NCBI GenBank assembly: GCA_964419605.1
Contig: CAYQQM010000007.1
Location: forward strand, 1 to 64,000
From: JABFXX01 sp964419605
GTDB taxonomy: Bacteria > Myxococcota_A > Polyangia > Haliangiales > Haliangiaceae
Length of the DNA: 64,000 nucleotides
Reading direction: 5' to 3'
Shown here: positions 27,170 to 35,531 of the stretch, one piece after another
Layout of the letters: each line of letters starts with the position of its first letter
Numbering within the stretch: position 1 is the first letter of the stretch
Notes under the pieces: model-generated
The model's input: only the letters and a program-made list of their open reading frames with translations
Databases searched by the model: none
Told to the model about the DNA's origin: nothing
Made by a program: the position numbers and the translations under genes

Positions 27170-28081
27170 TCAACCGAAGTGGTAGCCGACCTGCTGGGGC
27201 CCGAGGAACGACCCCTGCCACGTCAATACACCGATGTCATCGCCGGCTGCGCCCGCGACGACGATCAGCGGGATGAGGTGATCTTCGCGCGGTTGACATT
27301 GCCGCGCGAATGGCGCCGACGCCCAGTCCAGGAGCTTCTCGTTCCGATCGTTGGCCGGCTTTGTGACCGCGTCGGTCAGCCAGGCGTTGAACGCCACGGA
27401 CCGCTCCACGTATGCGGGCGTAAATCCACGCATGTTGTGAAAGCTGTCACCACTGCCAACGATGAACACGCCTTCCTCTCGTAGCGGCGCAAGCGCGCGC
27501 CCTATGCGTAAATGTTCCGCAGCGTCGAGGCCGGCCTTGAGCGAGAGCTGCACAACGGGGACATCCTTGGGGTACGCGATCTTGAGCGGAACGAAGGTAC
27601 CGTGGTCGAAACCTCGCGTCGGATCTTCGGCGGTCTCGAATCCAGCCCGTCCCAACAGCGTCCGAATGCGCGCCGCGAGTGCCGGATCTCCCGGCGCGGG
27701 CCAGGTGATTTTGTAGGCGTCGGGAGGAAACCCTCCATAATCGTAGAGCATCGGCGGATTCGGCGAGGACATCACGGTTGGCACTCGAGTTTCCCAGTGC
27801 GCGGATACCGCGAGGACCGCTTTGGGCGCCTCGCCAGAAAGGCGGCGAAGCGAGCGCCAGTACGAGACGAATGCCTCGACCTCCCCGGGGGACAATCCCA
27901 TTTCGACATGGCCGACCGGCCCGCCGGCGTGAGGAACAAAGGCGGTTGGCATTCTATTCGACATAACGCGTTCTCCTGATCGATGTTTCCCTGCCGTCCG
28001 AACCGCAAGCACCGCCGCTCCAGATCCCGCCAGAGCGAGCGCCACACGTCGCGTGACTCCATTTCTCGTCTTTATCGCCAT
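27170..28081 (-). CDS. DODA-type extradiol ring-cleavage dioxygenase
   Basis: A 303-aa class III extradiol dioxygenase of the LigB/YgiD (4,5-DOPA dioxygenase) family. Candidate metal and acid-base residues are His51 and His58 (FVPHAGGPVGH), His95 (SAHWE) and His160 (GFDHGTF), plus PREDHLIPL near the C-terminus. The preferred ATG at 28081 adds a Tat-like signal (TRRVALAL plus a hydrophobic stretch), which would place the enzyme in the periplasm; a start at the Met before SNRMPTAF would give a cytoplasmic form. Divergent from the NmrA-like gene. Confidence 0.82.
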   Translation of the reverse strand: MAIKTRNGVTRRVALALAGSGAAVLAVRTAGKHRSGERVMSNRMPTAFVPHAGGPVGHVEMGLSPGEVEAFVSYWRSLRRLSGEAPKAVLAVSAHWETRVPTVMSSPNPPMLYDYGGFPPDAYKITWPAPGDPALAARIRTLLGRAGFETAEDPTRGFDHGTFVPLKIAYPKDVPVVQLSLKAGLDAAEHLRIGRALAPLREEGVFIVGSGDSFHNMRGFTPAYVERSVAFNAWLTDAVTKPANDRNEKLLDWASAPFARQCQPREDHLIPLIVVAGAAGDDIGVLTWQGSFLGPQQVGYHFG

Positions 28082-28251
28082 GGCGCGTCTGCATGCTCCA
28101 CGAAATCGCGGCGCCGTTGTTCGAGAATAGCAGCAATGCCCGGTGGGAGGGCCAGCGGCTCGCCAGGCATGGTTCTTGGCATCGAAGGCAAGTTGTGCGA
28201 CACCTTGTTGCGCGCGTACTTCCCAACATCGCAGTGCGCGCACCGGGCCGC

Positions 28252-28971
28252 ATGCAGAGTTCTCGGATAGCGATCGTTCTTGGCGCGTCAGGGTCGGTTG
28301 GTACCGGGCTCGTCAAACAGTTGATTGCCAACCGCTTGTGGAAGGTCGTGACGCTGGTGCGTCGGTCTCAACCGGAGCAGGTCGCCATGGCGCGTGACGC
28401 AGGCATTGAGTTCCATGAAGTGCTGTTGCCCGAAATGGGTCGCGAACAGCTGGAGAATGCTACTGCCGAGGCGGCTGGCTCGCAAACTGGGGTCGTTGCT
28501 GCATTCAGCGTGTTGGGTATTGGGGCGGGGACAGCAAAGCTGAGTATCGACGAACATCGCGCTATCGACGTCCACCTAAACGCGGCGTTTGCTCGCGGGC
28601 TGATGAAGTCGAAAAAAGTTCATCACCTCGCGTTCATGTCGGCGGCAGGTGCCAACCCGACTGCGGCAACCTCCGGTTCCGGAGCCGCAGGAATGGCGCG
28701 CTACAGCCGGGTGAAAGGGGAGGCCGAAGAGGCCGTGAAAGCGAGTGGCTTACCGGTCGTGAGCATCTTTCGACCTTCCATGATCATTGGCTCTCAGCAC
28801 ACCCCGTGGCTTCTCGAAAAATTGCTCCCCATATTTTCTTTCATCACGCCTGGCAAGTTCAAATCGATCACGGTGGAGCAAATCGCCAAGGCCATGATCG
28901 CTACGTCGCTGAACCCGCCTAGCGCATCCGCCGTTTATCACTACCCTGAGATGAAGGCCCTAAGTTCATAA
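28252..28971 (+). CDS. NAD(P)-binding atypical SDR (NmrA/HTATIP2-like)
   Basis: A 239-aa protein with an N-terminal Rossmann motif IVLGASGSVGTGLVKQL and a Tyr-containing YSRVKGEAEEAVKASG segment, typical of atypical short-chain dehydrogenases of the HTATIP2/NmrA type. Some members are redox sensors, others reductases. The frame is open further upstream, but ATG 28252 directly precedes the conserved start. Divergent from the dioxygenase. Confidence 0.78.
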   Translation: MQSSRIAIVLGASGSVGTGLVKQLIANRLWKVVTLVRRSQPEQVAMARDAGIEFHEVLLPEMGREQLENATAEAAGSQTGVVAAFSVLGIGAGTAKLSIDEHRAIDVHLNAAFARGLMKSKKVHHLAFMSAAGANPTAATSGSGAAGMARYSRVKGEAEEAVKASGLPVVSIFRPSMIIGSQHTPWLLEKLLPIFSFITPGKFKSITVEQIAKAMIATSLNPPSASAVYHYPEMKALSS

Positions 28972-29071
28972 TCCGTATCGCCCAGCAAGCGCTCGATACA
29001 GATCTCAATCCCGCTCGTCGCCTTGATTCACAAGCGAATGGTAGTCGTTAGGGACAGGGCGTTACGTTCCG

Positions 29072-29111
29072 TTGACGCAGGGGCGTTCTTGCGCTATCGT
29101 ATTCTAACGAT
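29072..29111 (+). promoter_or_regulatory. arsR promoter with ArsR operator 1
   Basis: -35 TTGACG (29072-29077), 17-base spacer, -10 TATCGT (29095-29100). The inverted repeat ATCGT-N6-ACGAT (29096-29111) overlaps the -10 and the arsR start codon, so a bound dimer would block initiation. The ATG at 29110 is about ten bases after the -10, which suggests a very short or absent leader. Confidence 0.7.
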
Positions 29112-29457
29112 GACATTGCCTTCGGCGATATCCTCTGGCTGCTGCCCGCCCGCGAAGCAGCAGCCTGACCTTCGACCGGTCGAGGGTGAAGAGGCGGATG
29201 AAGAGCTAGCCTCGCTTTCGAAGGCGCTCGCACATCCCGCGCGGGTGAAGATCCTCAGAATGTTGAGCCAAAAGAACAGCTGCATTTGTGGCGATATCGT
29301 CGATGAACTGCCTCTCGCACAATCGACTGTGTCTCAACATCTCAAGGTCCTAAAAGACGCTGGGCTGATCCGCGGCGACGTGGACGGGGCTCGCATTTGC
29401 TATTGCCTCGAGCCTCAAATGCTGCGCCGCCTTCGCGCACTTGTAGGCGGGCTTTAG
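29110..29457 (+). CDS. arsR: ArsR-family arsenic-responsive repressor
   Basis: A 115-aa winged-helix repressor (QSTVSQHLKVLKDAGLI is the recognition region). Candidate As(III)-binding thiols are Cys58 and Cys60 (SCICGD), the CC pair at 11-12 and Cys97/Cys99 (RICYCLE). It should leave its operators when arsenite binds. ATG 29110 is preferred over the longer open frame because the promoter overlaps that start. First gene of the ars operon. Confidence 0.9.
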   Translation: MTLPSAISSGCCPPAKQQPDLRPVEGEEADEELASLSKALAHPARVKILRMLSQKNSCICGDIVDELPLAQSTVSQHLKVLKDAGLIRGDVDGARICYCLEPQMLRRLRALVGGL

Positions 29458-29477
29458 CAAGAGTGTTATGGCTATAT

Positions 29478-29493
29478 ATCGTAATATGACGAT
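29478..29493. promoter_or_regulatory. ArsR operator 2 between arsR and acr3
   Basis: ATCGT-N6-ACGAT, the same half-sites and spacing as at 29096-29111, inside an AT-rich stretch 67 bases upstream of acr3. It suggests a second ArsR-controlled promoter for the efflux and later genes. Confidence 0.7.
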
Positions 29494-29559
29494 AAATCCC
29501 TGTGCAAGGAGCTAGCTTTTGAATCGATGTCCTAGTGAACGGAGGAGAAGGCGGTTTCT

Positions 29560-30678
29560 ATGATCAAGCACTTCAACGCCGGCTTGCTTGGCAGGCTCTC
29601 GTTTCTTGATCGTTACTTGACGTTGTGGATCTTTGCTGCAATGGCGTTGGGCGTCGCGATTGGATTCGCCGCGCCCAATCTAACGACTGTGCTCAGCCGC
29701 ATGAGCGTCGGCGCGACATCGATCCCAATCGCAATCGGTCTCGTGCTGATGATGTATCCGCCGCTGGCCAAGGTTCGGTACGAGGAGATGGGGAGGGTGT
29801 TTCGCAACGGGCGCGTGCTCGCATTATCGCTGGTACAAAACTGGATCATCGGACCGCTGCTCATGTTCGGATTGGCCCTCGTATTTTTGCGCGACCAGCC
29901 CGGTTACATGCTGGGCCTAATTCTCATCGGCCTTGCTCGTTGTATTGCGATGGTCATTGTATGGAACGACCTTGCGAAGGGCGATTCCGAGTACTGCGCG
30001 GGGCTCGTCGCGTTTAACTCGATCTTCCAGGTCCTGTTTTTCTCGGTATACGCGTACGTCTTCGCTACGCTTCTGCCGGACTGGCTTGGGTTCGAGGGCG
30101 CTCGCGTAGATATTTCGATTGCCGAGGTCGGGAAGAGCGTTGCCATTTATCTTGGTATTCCGTTTGCTGGTGGATTTATTACTCGACGCGTGCTTGTGGG
30201 CGCCAAGGGACGCGATTGGTACGAGCGGCGTTTTGTTCCGCGCATCAGTCCCATCACGCTACTATCACTGTTGTTTACGATCGTGGTGATGTTTTCGCTC
30301 AAGGGCGAGGCCATCGTTCGGCTCCCACTCGACGCGCTTCGCATCGCAGTACCGCTGTTGATCTACTTCGTTGTGATGTTCGGGATCTCGCTGTTTATGA
30401 GTAAGCGAATCGGTGCCAACTATAAGCAGTCCGCGACACTCGCTTTCACCGCTGCTTCAAACAACTTCGAGCTCGCCATCGCAGTTGCCATTGCGAGTTT
30501 TGGTATTCACAGCGACGCGGCATTCGCCGCTGTGATCGGCCCGCTCGTCGAAGTACCCGTTCTTATTGGTCTCGTGAACGTGGCGCTCTGGGCGCAACGC
30601 CGTTGGTTCTCCGAAACAGAGCTAGCCGCCCCATGTCCGACGTGCGCGGCAGACATTCCTATAGAGTCGAAAGTTTGA
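29560..30678 (+). CDS. acr3: ACR3-family arsenite efflux permease
   Basis: A 372-aa polytopic membrane protein with about ten membrane segments. The conserved ACR3 segment ARCIAMVIVWN carries the cysteine needed for As(OH)3 transport. It exports arsenite using the proton motive force. A GGAGGAG ribosome site lies upstream of the ATG. It is followed three bases later by arsC and preceded by arsR, so it is the central resistance gene here. Confidence 0.93.
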   Translation: MIKHFNAGLLGRLSFLDRYLTLWIFAAMALGVAIGFAAPNLTTVLSRMSVGATSIPIAIGLVLMMYPPLAKVRYEEMGRVFRNGRVLALSLVQNWIIGPLLMFGLALVFLRDQPGYMLGLILIGLARCIAMVIVWNDLAKGDSEYCAGLVAFNSIFQVLFFSVYAYVFATLLPDWLGFEGARVDISIAEVGKSVAIYLGIPFAGGFITRRVLVGAKGRDWYERRFVPRISPITLLSLLFTIVVMFSLKGEAIVRLPLDALRIAVPLLIYFVVMFGISLFMSKRIGANYKQSATLAFTAASNNFELAIAVAIASFGIHSDAAFAAVIGPLVEVPVLIGLVNVALWAQRRWFSETELAAPCPTCAADIPIESKV

Positions 30679-30681
30679 GCC

Positions 30682-31113
30682 ATGATCAGCGAATCGAAGC
30701 ACATCCTGTTTCTATGCGTTGCCAATTCTGCCCGGAGCCAGATGGCTGAAGGGCTCGCCCGGATGATGTTCGGAGAGCGTCGGCCCGTGATGAGCGCCGG
30801 CAGCGACCCTTCAACGGTGAATCCCTATGCAGTCGAGGTGATGCGCGAATTGGGCGTAGATCTATCGACGCACCATTCGAAGTCGGTGCACGCGATCGAT
30901 CCGGCAACGATTGGAACAGTGATTACGCTTTGTGCGGAGGAGGTTTGCCCCGTATTTCTCGGGGAGGCTCGGCGCTTGCACTGGCCGATTCCAGATCCCG
31001 CGAGTAAGGATCCTGCGATATCGCGCAACGAGATGCTGATCCGGTTCCGGGCCGCACGCGACACACTTCGCGGGCTACTTGCGCGGTTCGCCGCCGAGGA
31101 GGGACTTGGCTGA
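30682..31113 (+). CDS. arsC: arsenate reductase, low-molecular-weight phosphatase type
   Basis: A 143-aa ArsC of the thioredoxin-linked family. The P-loop is CVANSAR (Cys12 to Arg18), the resolving pair is Cys84 and Cys89 in LCAEEVCP, and the general acid is Asp105 in PDPAS. It reduces arsenate to arsenite for export by Acr3 or methylation by ArsM. Its ATG lies three bases after the acr3 stop. Confidence 0.93.
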   Translation: MISESKHILFLCVANSARSQMAEGLARMMFGERRPVMSAGSDPSTVNPYAVEVMRELGVDLSTHHSKSVHAIDPATIGTVITLCAEEVCPVFLGEARRLHWPIPDPASKDPAISRNEMLIRFRAARDTLRGLLARFAAEEGLG

Positions 31114-31174
31114 GGGTCGTATGGGTGCGTCTTTTCGGCGAGGTCTTCGTCTTTATCCGTAGGAGGTAACGAAC

Positions 31175-32008
31175 ATGAACGCACAGACCAACGACTCGAT
31201 TAGGGCGGCAGTACGCGATCAATACGGAAACATCGCTCGGTCCAGTTCCCGCGATAGCTGCTCACCGGGTTGCTGCGGCCCTGGTGCCAGCGCAAGCCTC
31301 AATCTTGGGTACTCACCGGACGACCTCGCCGCAGTACCTGAGGGCGCCAACATGGGGCTCGGCTGTGGCAACCCGCACGCGATTGCTGCGCTTAAGGCCG
31401 GCGAGATTGTGCTGGATCTCGGCGCTGGCGCAGGCTTCGATTGCTTCCTCGCTGCCAGGCAGGTTGGGCCGAGCGGGCGCGTTATCGGAGTTGACATGAC
31501 ACCGGAGATGGTGGCCACAGCACGAGCGAATGCGGGCAAATTCGAGGCAACCAACGTAGAGTTTCGCGTTGGAGAGATCGAGCATCTACCGGTTGCGGAT
31601 GGAACGATCGACGCCATTCTGTCGAATTGCGTGATCAATCTAAGCCCCGACAAAGCGGCGGTGTTTCACGAGGCGTTCCGAGTCCTAAAGCCAGGAGGGC
31701 GCCTCGCAATTTCCGACGTGGTGAAAGTTCAGTCGCTTCCCAAGGCGCTGGAGGACAACGTTGCAGCGCTGACGGGATGTGTCTCGGGCTCGGCAACCGT
31801 GGAAACCATCCAGGTGCTGCTCCGCGAGGCAGGGTTTGAGCGAATCTCCGTCGATGTGATCGCGGAAAGTCGCGAGTTCATCCGCGACTGGATCCCCGGG
31901 TCTGGCGTTGAGAACTACGTTGCGTCGGCGAGAATTACTGCAGTAAAGCCTGGCCGGAGTTCATCGTGTTGCGGACCTTCCTGTTGCGCCTCCGGAGAGT
32001 CGCCGTGA
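31175..32008 (+). CDS. arsM: arsenite S-adenosylmethionine methyltransferase
   Basis: A 277-aa ArsM. SAM motif I is VLDLGAGAGFD. The As(III)-binding cysteines are Cys64 (LGCGNP), Cys152 (SNCVINLSPDK) and Cys202 (TGCVSGS), matching the conserved trio. It makes methylated, partly volatile arsenicals. Extra thiols sit at both ends: CC at 33-34 and two CC pairs near the C-terminus (SSCCGPSCCA). An AGGAGG site precedes the ATG. Its TGA overlaps the sigma factor start (TGATG). Confidence 0.92.
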   Translation: MNAQTNDSIRAAVRDQYGNIARSSSRDSCSPGCCGPGASASLNLGYSPDDLAAVPEGANMGLGCGNPHAIAALKAGEIVLDLGAGAGFDCFLAARQVGPSGRVIGVDMTPEMVATARANAGKFEATNVEFRVGEIEHLPVADGTIDAILSNCVINLSPDKAAVFHEAFRVLKPGGRLAISDVVKVQSLPKALEDNVAALTGCVSGSATVETIQVLLREAGFERISVDVIAESREFIRDWIPGSGVENYVASARITAVKPGRSSSCCGPSCCASGESP

Positions 32009-32547
32009 TGGATCTACCTCCGCTCTCGCACGAACCGGCGGCGCGGCTGGACGACGCCGAAGCGAGCGGGTTCTCGGCGGTCGATGGGTGGCGCAAGCTC
32101 GAGGCGAAGTTGCGACCGTTTATCGCTCGTCGGGTGCGTTCGGAGGTCGACGTCGATGACATCGTGCAAGAGGTGTTTTTGCGCTTGCAACGCGGGCTTC
32201 CCGAGCTACGCGATCACGAGCGCTTTGGACCGTGGGTCTACAAAATCGCTCGGAGCGCTGTCGCTGACCATCTGCGCGTCGCTGCGAAGTATCGCGTGCA
32301 TGACAGCTCCGACGAGGACCACCTGTTGTCGGACAGCAATGACGACGACCGTGTTGAGGAGCGAGAGCTCGCGAGCCACATGGCGCTGCTAGTCGCGATG
32401 CTCCCCTCCCCGTATCGCGAAGCGCTCACGTTGGTGGAACTCGAAGGGCACAGCCAGAAGCGAGCTGCCGAGATCGTGGGGGGTATCGCTTTCGGGCATG
32501 AAGTCACGGGTTCAGCGTGGCCGAGCGCGGCTTCGCACGATGCTTGA
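32008..32547 (+). pseudogene. SigZ-like ECF sigma factor, frameshifted in region 4
   Basis: The first 158 codons encode a normal ECF sigma: region 2 (VDVDDIVQEVFLRLQRG, then FGPWVYKIARSAVADHL) and the start of region 4 (LPSPYREALTLVELEGHSQK). At the G6 tract 32478-32483 the frame moves: as written the protein ends in unrelated sequence at 32547. With one G fewer, the frame from 32483 to 32641 continues with VSLSGMKSRVQRGRARLRTM, the missing helix-turn-helix, then a cysteine-rich tail (ERCCHIALD ... CCG). The corrected product is about 210 aa. Its start overlaps arsM. Confidence 0.8.
32478..32483 (+). other. G6 homopolymer at the sigma factor frameshift
   Basis: Six G in a row where five would keep sigma region 4 in frame. 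It could be a sequencing or assembly error, a slippage (phase-variation) site, or a real inactivating mutation. Confidence 0.75.
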
Positions 32548-32677
32548 ACGCTGCTGCCACATCGCGCTCGACGCGCGGTCGCGAGTGATGTCCTGTGAGC
32601 CGCGTGTCGACGGACGGCTACCGATTGACTGTTGCGGTTAGTCCGATGGATCGGTGATTCCTAACAAAGTTTCATGC

Positions 32678-32782
32678 GTGGACCTGCAGCGTACGGAATT
32701 CTCCGGCGGGTTCGTCAGCGAAGCGGAAGTTGAGATCGAAGGGATTGGCGTGTTGCGCAATCCAGTGACGGCGCCGCCGTGA
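32678..32782 (+). pseudogene. C-terminal fragment of a fumarylacetoacetate-hydrolase-family protein
   Basis: The frame contains EAEVEIEGIGVLRNPV shortly before a stop, closely matching the C-terminal strand of FAH-family hydrolases. No more of the domain is found upstream, where the frameshifted sigma factor ends. It appears to be a deletion remnant in the gap before alkC. The rest of 32642-32864 shows nothing I can support. Confidence 0.4.
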
Positions 32783-32864
32783 CCGTGCTGGCAATGGATT
32801 CTGTCTCGTTGGTCATGGGCGATCCGTACTTGCTTCCCGGCGCTGTTGACGAGACAACCGACGC

Positions 32865-34001
32865 ATGGCTGAGCCGCTAAAAACGTTCTTCTCGCCGGCG
32901 CTGGTGCGAAGGCTAGCCGACGACATCGCGCGGGTTCATCCGAGTTTCGCGTCGCGCGCGTTCGTCAAGGAGGCGGCGGCGGGTCTCGACGACCTCGAGC
33001 TGATCGATCGCGGCAAGCACATCATGGCCGCACTTGCGACGCATCTGCCGCCGGCGTACCCCGAGGCGATCGAGGTGCTGCTCCAATCGCTCGGGCCCGA
33101 GAACGCGACCGACGAGCTGGTCGGCGTCGGGATGGCGCCGTTGTTCTACTTGCCCCACGTGCTGTTCGTGGCCGAGCGAGGTCTCGACCACTTCGATCTG
33201 TCGATGCGGGCGCAATATGAGCTGACGAAACGGTTCAGCGCCGAGAGCAGCATTCGCCCGTATATCGCGCGCGACCCCGAGCGCACGTTTGCAAGCCTCC
33301 GCACGTGGACACGCGACGACAACGCACACGTGCGGCGGCTGGTCTCGGAGGGAACACGGCTCCGGCTGCCGTGGGCCATGCGCGTGGCGTGGCTGGATCA
33401 ACACCCGAAGCGCGTGATCGAGCTACTCGAGCTGCTCAAAGACGATCCGACGACGCTGGTACGCCGCAGCGTCGCAAACAACCTCAACGATCTCGGCAAG
33501 GTCCATCCAGCGCTTCTCGTCGACACGTGTGCCGGCTGGCTAGACAACACGTCGGTCGAACGTCAGGCGCTCATCGAGCACGCCTTGCGCAGCGCGATCA
33601 AGCGCGGCGAATCCGGCGCGCTTCGGCTCCTCGGTTTCGGAGGAAAACCAGACGTTGCGATCGAAGACGTTCGCTTCGAGCCACGGCGCGTTGCGATCGG
33701 CGGGCGGGTCTGCGTCAGCTTCACGCTGCGCAACAAGGCGCGACGCTCACAGGATTTGCTGGTCGACCTCGCGCTGCACTTCGTGAAGGCGAACGGAAAC
33801 GCATCGCCAAAGGTGTTCAAGTTGAAGCGCGTCTCGCTCCCACCGGGCGGCGGCGTGACGCTGCAGCGGGCGGTGTCGCTTGCGGTCCACACGACGCGCA
33901 AGCCGCGGCCGGGAAAACATGCCGTCGACGTCGTGGTGAACGGCGTTGCTATGCAGGCCGGATCGTTCGACGTCACCGCAGAGACGGCCGGCAAACGATA
34001 G
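32865..34001 (+). CDS. alkC: AlkC-type DNA alkylation repair glycosylase
   Basis: A 378-aa protein with HEAT-like helical repeats over about 250 residues (LVRRSVANNLNDLGKVHPAL is characteristic) and a C-terminal immunoglobulin-like beta domain (VRFEPRRVAIGGRVCVSFTL onward). The repeat-plus-Ig layout distinguishes AlkC from AlkD. These enzymes excise N3-alkyladenine and related cationic lesions without base flipping. It stands alone downstream of the ars region. Confidence 0.85.
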   Translation: MAEPLKTFFSPALVRRLADDIARVHPSFASRAFVKEAAAGLDDLELIDRGKHIMAALATHLPPAYPEAIEVLLQSLGPENATDELVGVGMAPLFYLPHVLFVAERGLDHFDLSMRAQYELTKRFSAESSIRPYIARDPERTFASLRTWTRDDNAHVRRLVSEGTRLRLPWAMRVAWLDQHPKRVIELLELLKDDPTTLVRRSVANNLNDLGKVHPALLVDTCAGWLDNTSVERQALIEHALRSAIKRGESGALRLLGFGGKPDVAIEDVRFEPRRVAIGGRVCVSFTLRNKARRSQDLLVDLALHFVKANGNASPKVFKLKRVSLPPGGGVTLQRAVSLAVHTTRKPRPGKHAVDVVVNGVAMQAGSFDVTAETAGKR

Positions 34002-34630
34002 GTCCTTCCCGAGCTGGTCAACAGTCCGTGTTTGTGAACAGCCAGCCGGGGCGTCGTTTGGCCAGCGGCTGCATTGGCCTCCAGTTCCCGCAACGGAGGT
34101 AGGTCGAATGGAATGGGCTCGCCTGCTGCGCCAAATATTCGCGGTTGACGTTCTGCGATGCCATTTCTTGACCACATCCCCCAAGGGGACTTCCTTCGGG
34201 GCGTCGGAGAGCCGGTCGATCCACTGCCGATCTCTCCGGCCCGCGCTCCACCACAGACCGAGCTTGCGCTGGGTGAACCCGCCGACGCCTCCGCGGATTC
34301 GTCAGACGCGGTGGACCCCACGCCGAATTGCGACGCGTACTTCGCCGACTGAACGACCCGTTGTTGCCGGCCGGGCGGAGCCTTATCCATAATCCAAATT
34401 TGCGCCATTTTGCAGGATGTTACGGTGTCCTGACGCACCTTCACTTGGCGACCCGGATGGGTTGAAGAGCCCCGGGTCGGCGGGGCTGCTCGTCATCACG
34501 ATCGAAAAGGAATCTCACCATGTCGAAATCAACTCGTAACAGCGGCAAGCCCGCGGTTATCAGGTGTTTATGGTGATCTCGAAGTGAGCATTCACGAGGT
34601 GCTCGCTCCGTTGCCAGTTGATCGGTTCGG
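34002..34630. other. gene-poor stretch between alkC and the FKBP gene
   Basis: About 630 bases without a supportable gene. At 34520-34576 an ATG with an AAGGAA ribosome-like site opens an 18-codon frame (MSKSTRNSGKPAVIRCLW) that stops at once, possibly the 5' remnant of a deleted gene. Open frames on either strand show no recognisable motif. Confidence 0.5.
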
Positions 34631-34987
34631 CTACTTGAGTTCGAGGAGTTCGACCTCAAAGCAAAGCGTGGCGTGGGGAGGGATGACGCCGCCTGCGCCG
34701 CGAGCGCCGTAGCCGAGTTCGGGAGGAATGATTAGCGTGCGCGCTCCACCCACGCGCATGGCGGCGACGCCCTCGTCCCATCCCTTAATAACGCGTCCCA
34801 TGCCCAACGGGAACGAGAACGGTTCGCTTCGATCGTGCGAGGAATCGAACTTACTGCCCTTGCTACTGTTTACCCACAACCAGCCGGTGTAGTGCATCAC
34901 GCACGTTTGTCCCGGTTTGGGTTGGGGGCCGGTGCCGATCCGCGTGTCGTCGTACTGGAGCCCGCTGGGTAACAACGTCATGGCCAT
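34631..34987 (-). CDS. FKBP-type peptidyl-prolyl cis-trans isomerase
   Basis: A 118-aa single-domain FKBP. It retains the fold's key segments: VMHYTGWLW, KFDSSHDRSEPFSFPLGMGRVIKGWDEG split over the active site, and IIPPELGYGARGAGGVIPP. No signal peptide, so it is cytoplasmic. It is the last gene of a possible three-gene minus-strand operon with two small proteins (35031 and 35235). A second in-frame ATG lies two codons downstream. Confidence 0.92.
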   Translation of the reverse strand: MAMTLLPSGLQYDDTRIGTGPQPKPGQTCVMHYTGWLWVNSSKGSKFDSSHDRSEPFSFPLGMGRVIKGWDEGVAAMRVGGARTLIIPPELGYGARGAGGVIPPHATLCFEVELLELK

Positions 34988-35030
34988 GGTTCACGTTACA
35001 CCAGGACACGTCGCCTTGGTGGCAGCGGTA

Positions 35031-35231
35031 CTATCGATCCGCGGCTGGCGGCATGAGGGTGGGCGGCTGTGGGGACGGCGCCACGGGTTCAGTGTCCTCG
35101 GTCGTACGTTCTCCTGGCGCGGCCGACTTCGCGGCGCGTTTTGCGGCGCGTCGTTCGATTTTGTCGCGAGCTTTTTGCTTGAGCTTCATCTCGCGGTCGC
35201 GTTTTGCGAAGGAGGGGCGTTGGTTAGACAC
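35031..35231 (-). CDS. small basic hypothetical protein
   Basis: A 66-aa protein: a highly charged N-terminal half (SFAKRDREMKLKQKARDKIE) probably forms a helix, then an Ala/Pro-rich tail. GTG start. It lies 43 bases upstream of the FKBP gene and three bases downstream of another small frame, in the same direction, which argues for translation. No family is named; nucleic-acid binding is possible from charge. Confidence 0.55.
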   Translation of the reverse strand: MSNQRPSFAKRDREMKLKQKARDKIERRAAKRAAKSAAPGERTTEDTEPVAPSPQPPTLMPPAADR

Positions 35232-35234
35232 GGA

Positions 35235-35531
35235 TTACTCGTTCCCCTCGGTCGAGGGCTTGCGTCCGGTCCGCTTTCGCCCCGGTGGCCTAGCGCCATG
35301 GAAGTGGGGACCGTGGACGGTACTCCCGGGATGACCGTTGGAGATCGCTTTGGCCGCACGCATCGCTACGTCACCTGTGCGATCGTTCTCGCGCACGATC
35401 GGCTCTCCGACACCCGCGGGCTGAAACGAAATGGTCGATCGATTCGTGCTTTGGTCCACCGACACAAAGATGCGCTCCGGTCTGCCTTTCAAGCGCGCTG
35501 AATTATTTAGAGAGGCTTGGTGATCGAGCAT
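35235..35531 (-). CDS. possible small gene at the head of the FKBP operon
   Basis: A 98-aa frame with protein-like middle sequence (RIFVSVDQSTNRSTISFQPA) and a basic C-terminus. It ends three bases before the start of the 66-aa basic protein, which fits an operon. No homologue is recognised, so this could also be a chance frame. Confidence 0.35.
   Translation of the reverse strand: MLDHQASLNNSARLKGRPERIFVSVDQSTNRSTISFQPAGVGEPIVRENDRTGDVAMRAAKAISNGHPGSTVHGPHFHGARPPGRKRTGRKPSTEGNE

Noticed and set aside
34917..35501. Plus-strand open frame of about 194 codons opposite the FKBP operon
   Set aside because: No motif, and it overlaps the start of the well-supported FKBP gene on the other strand.
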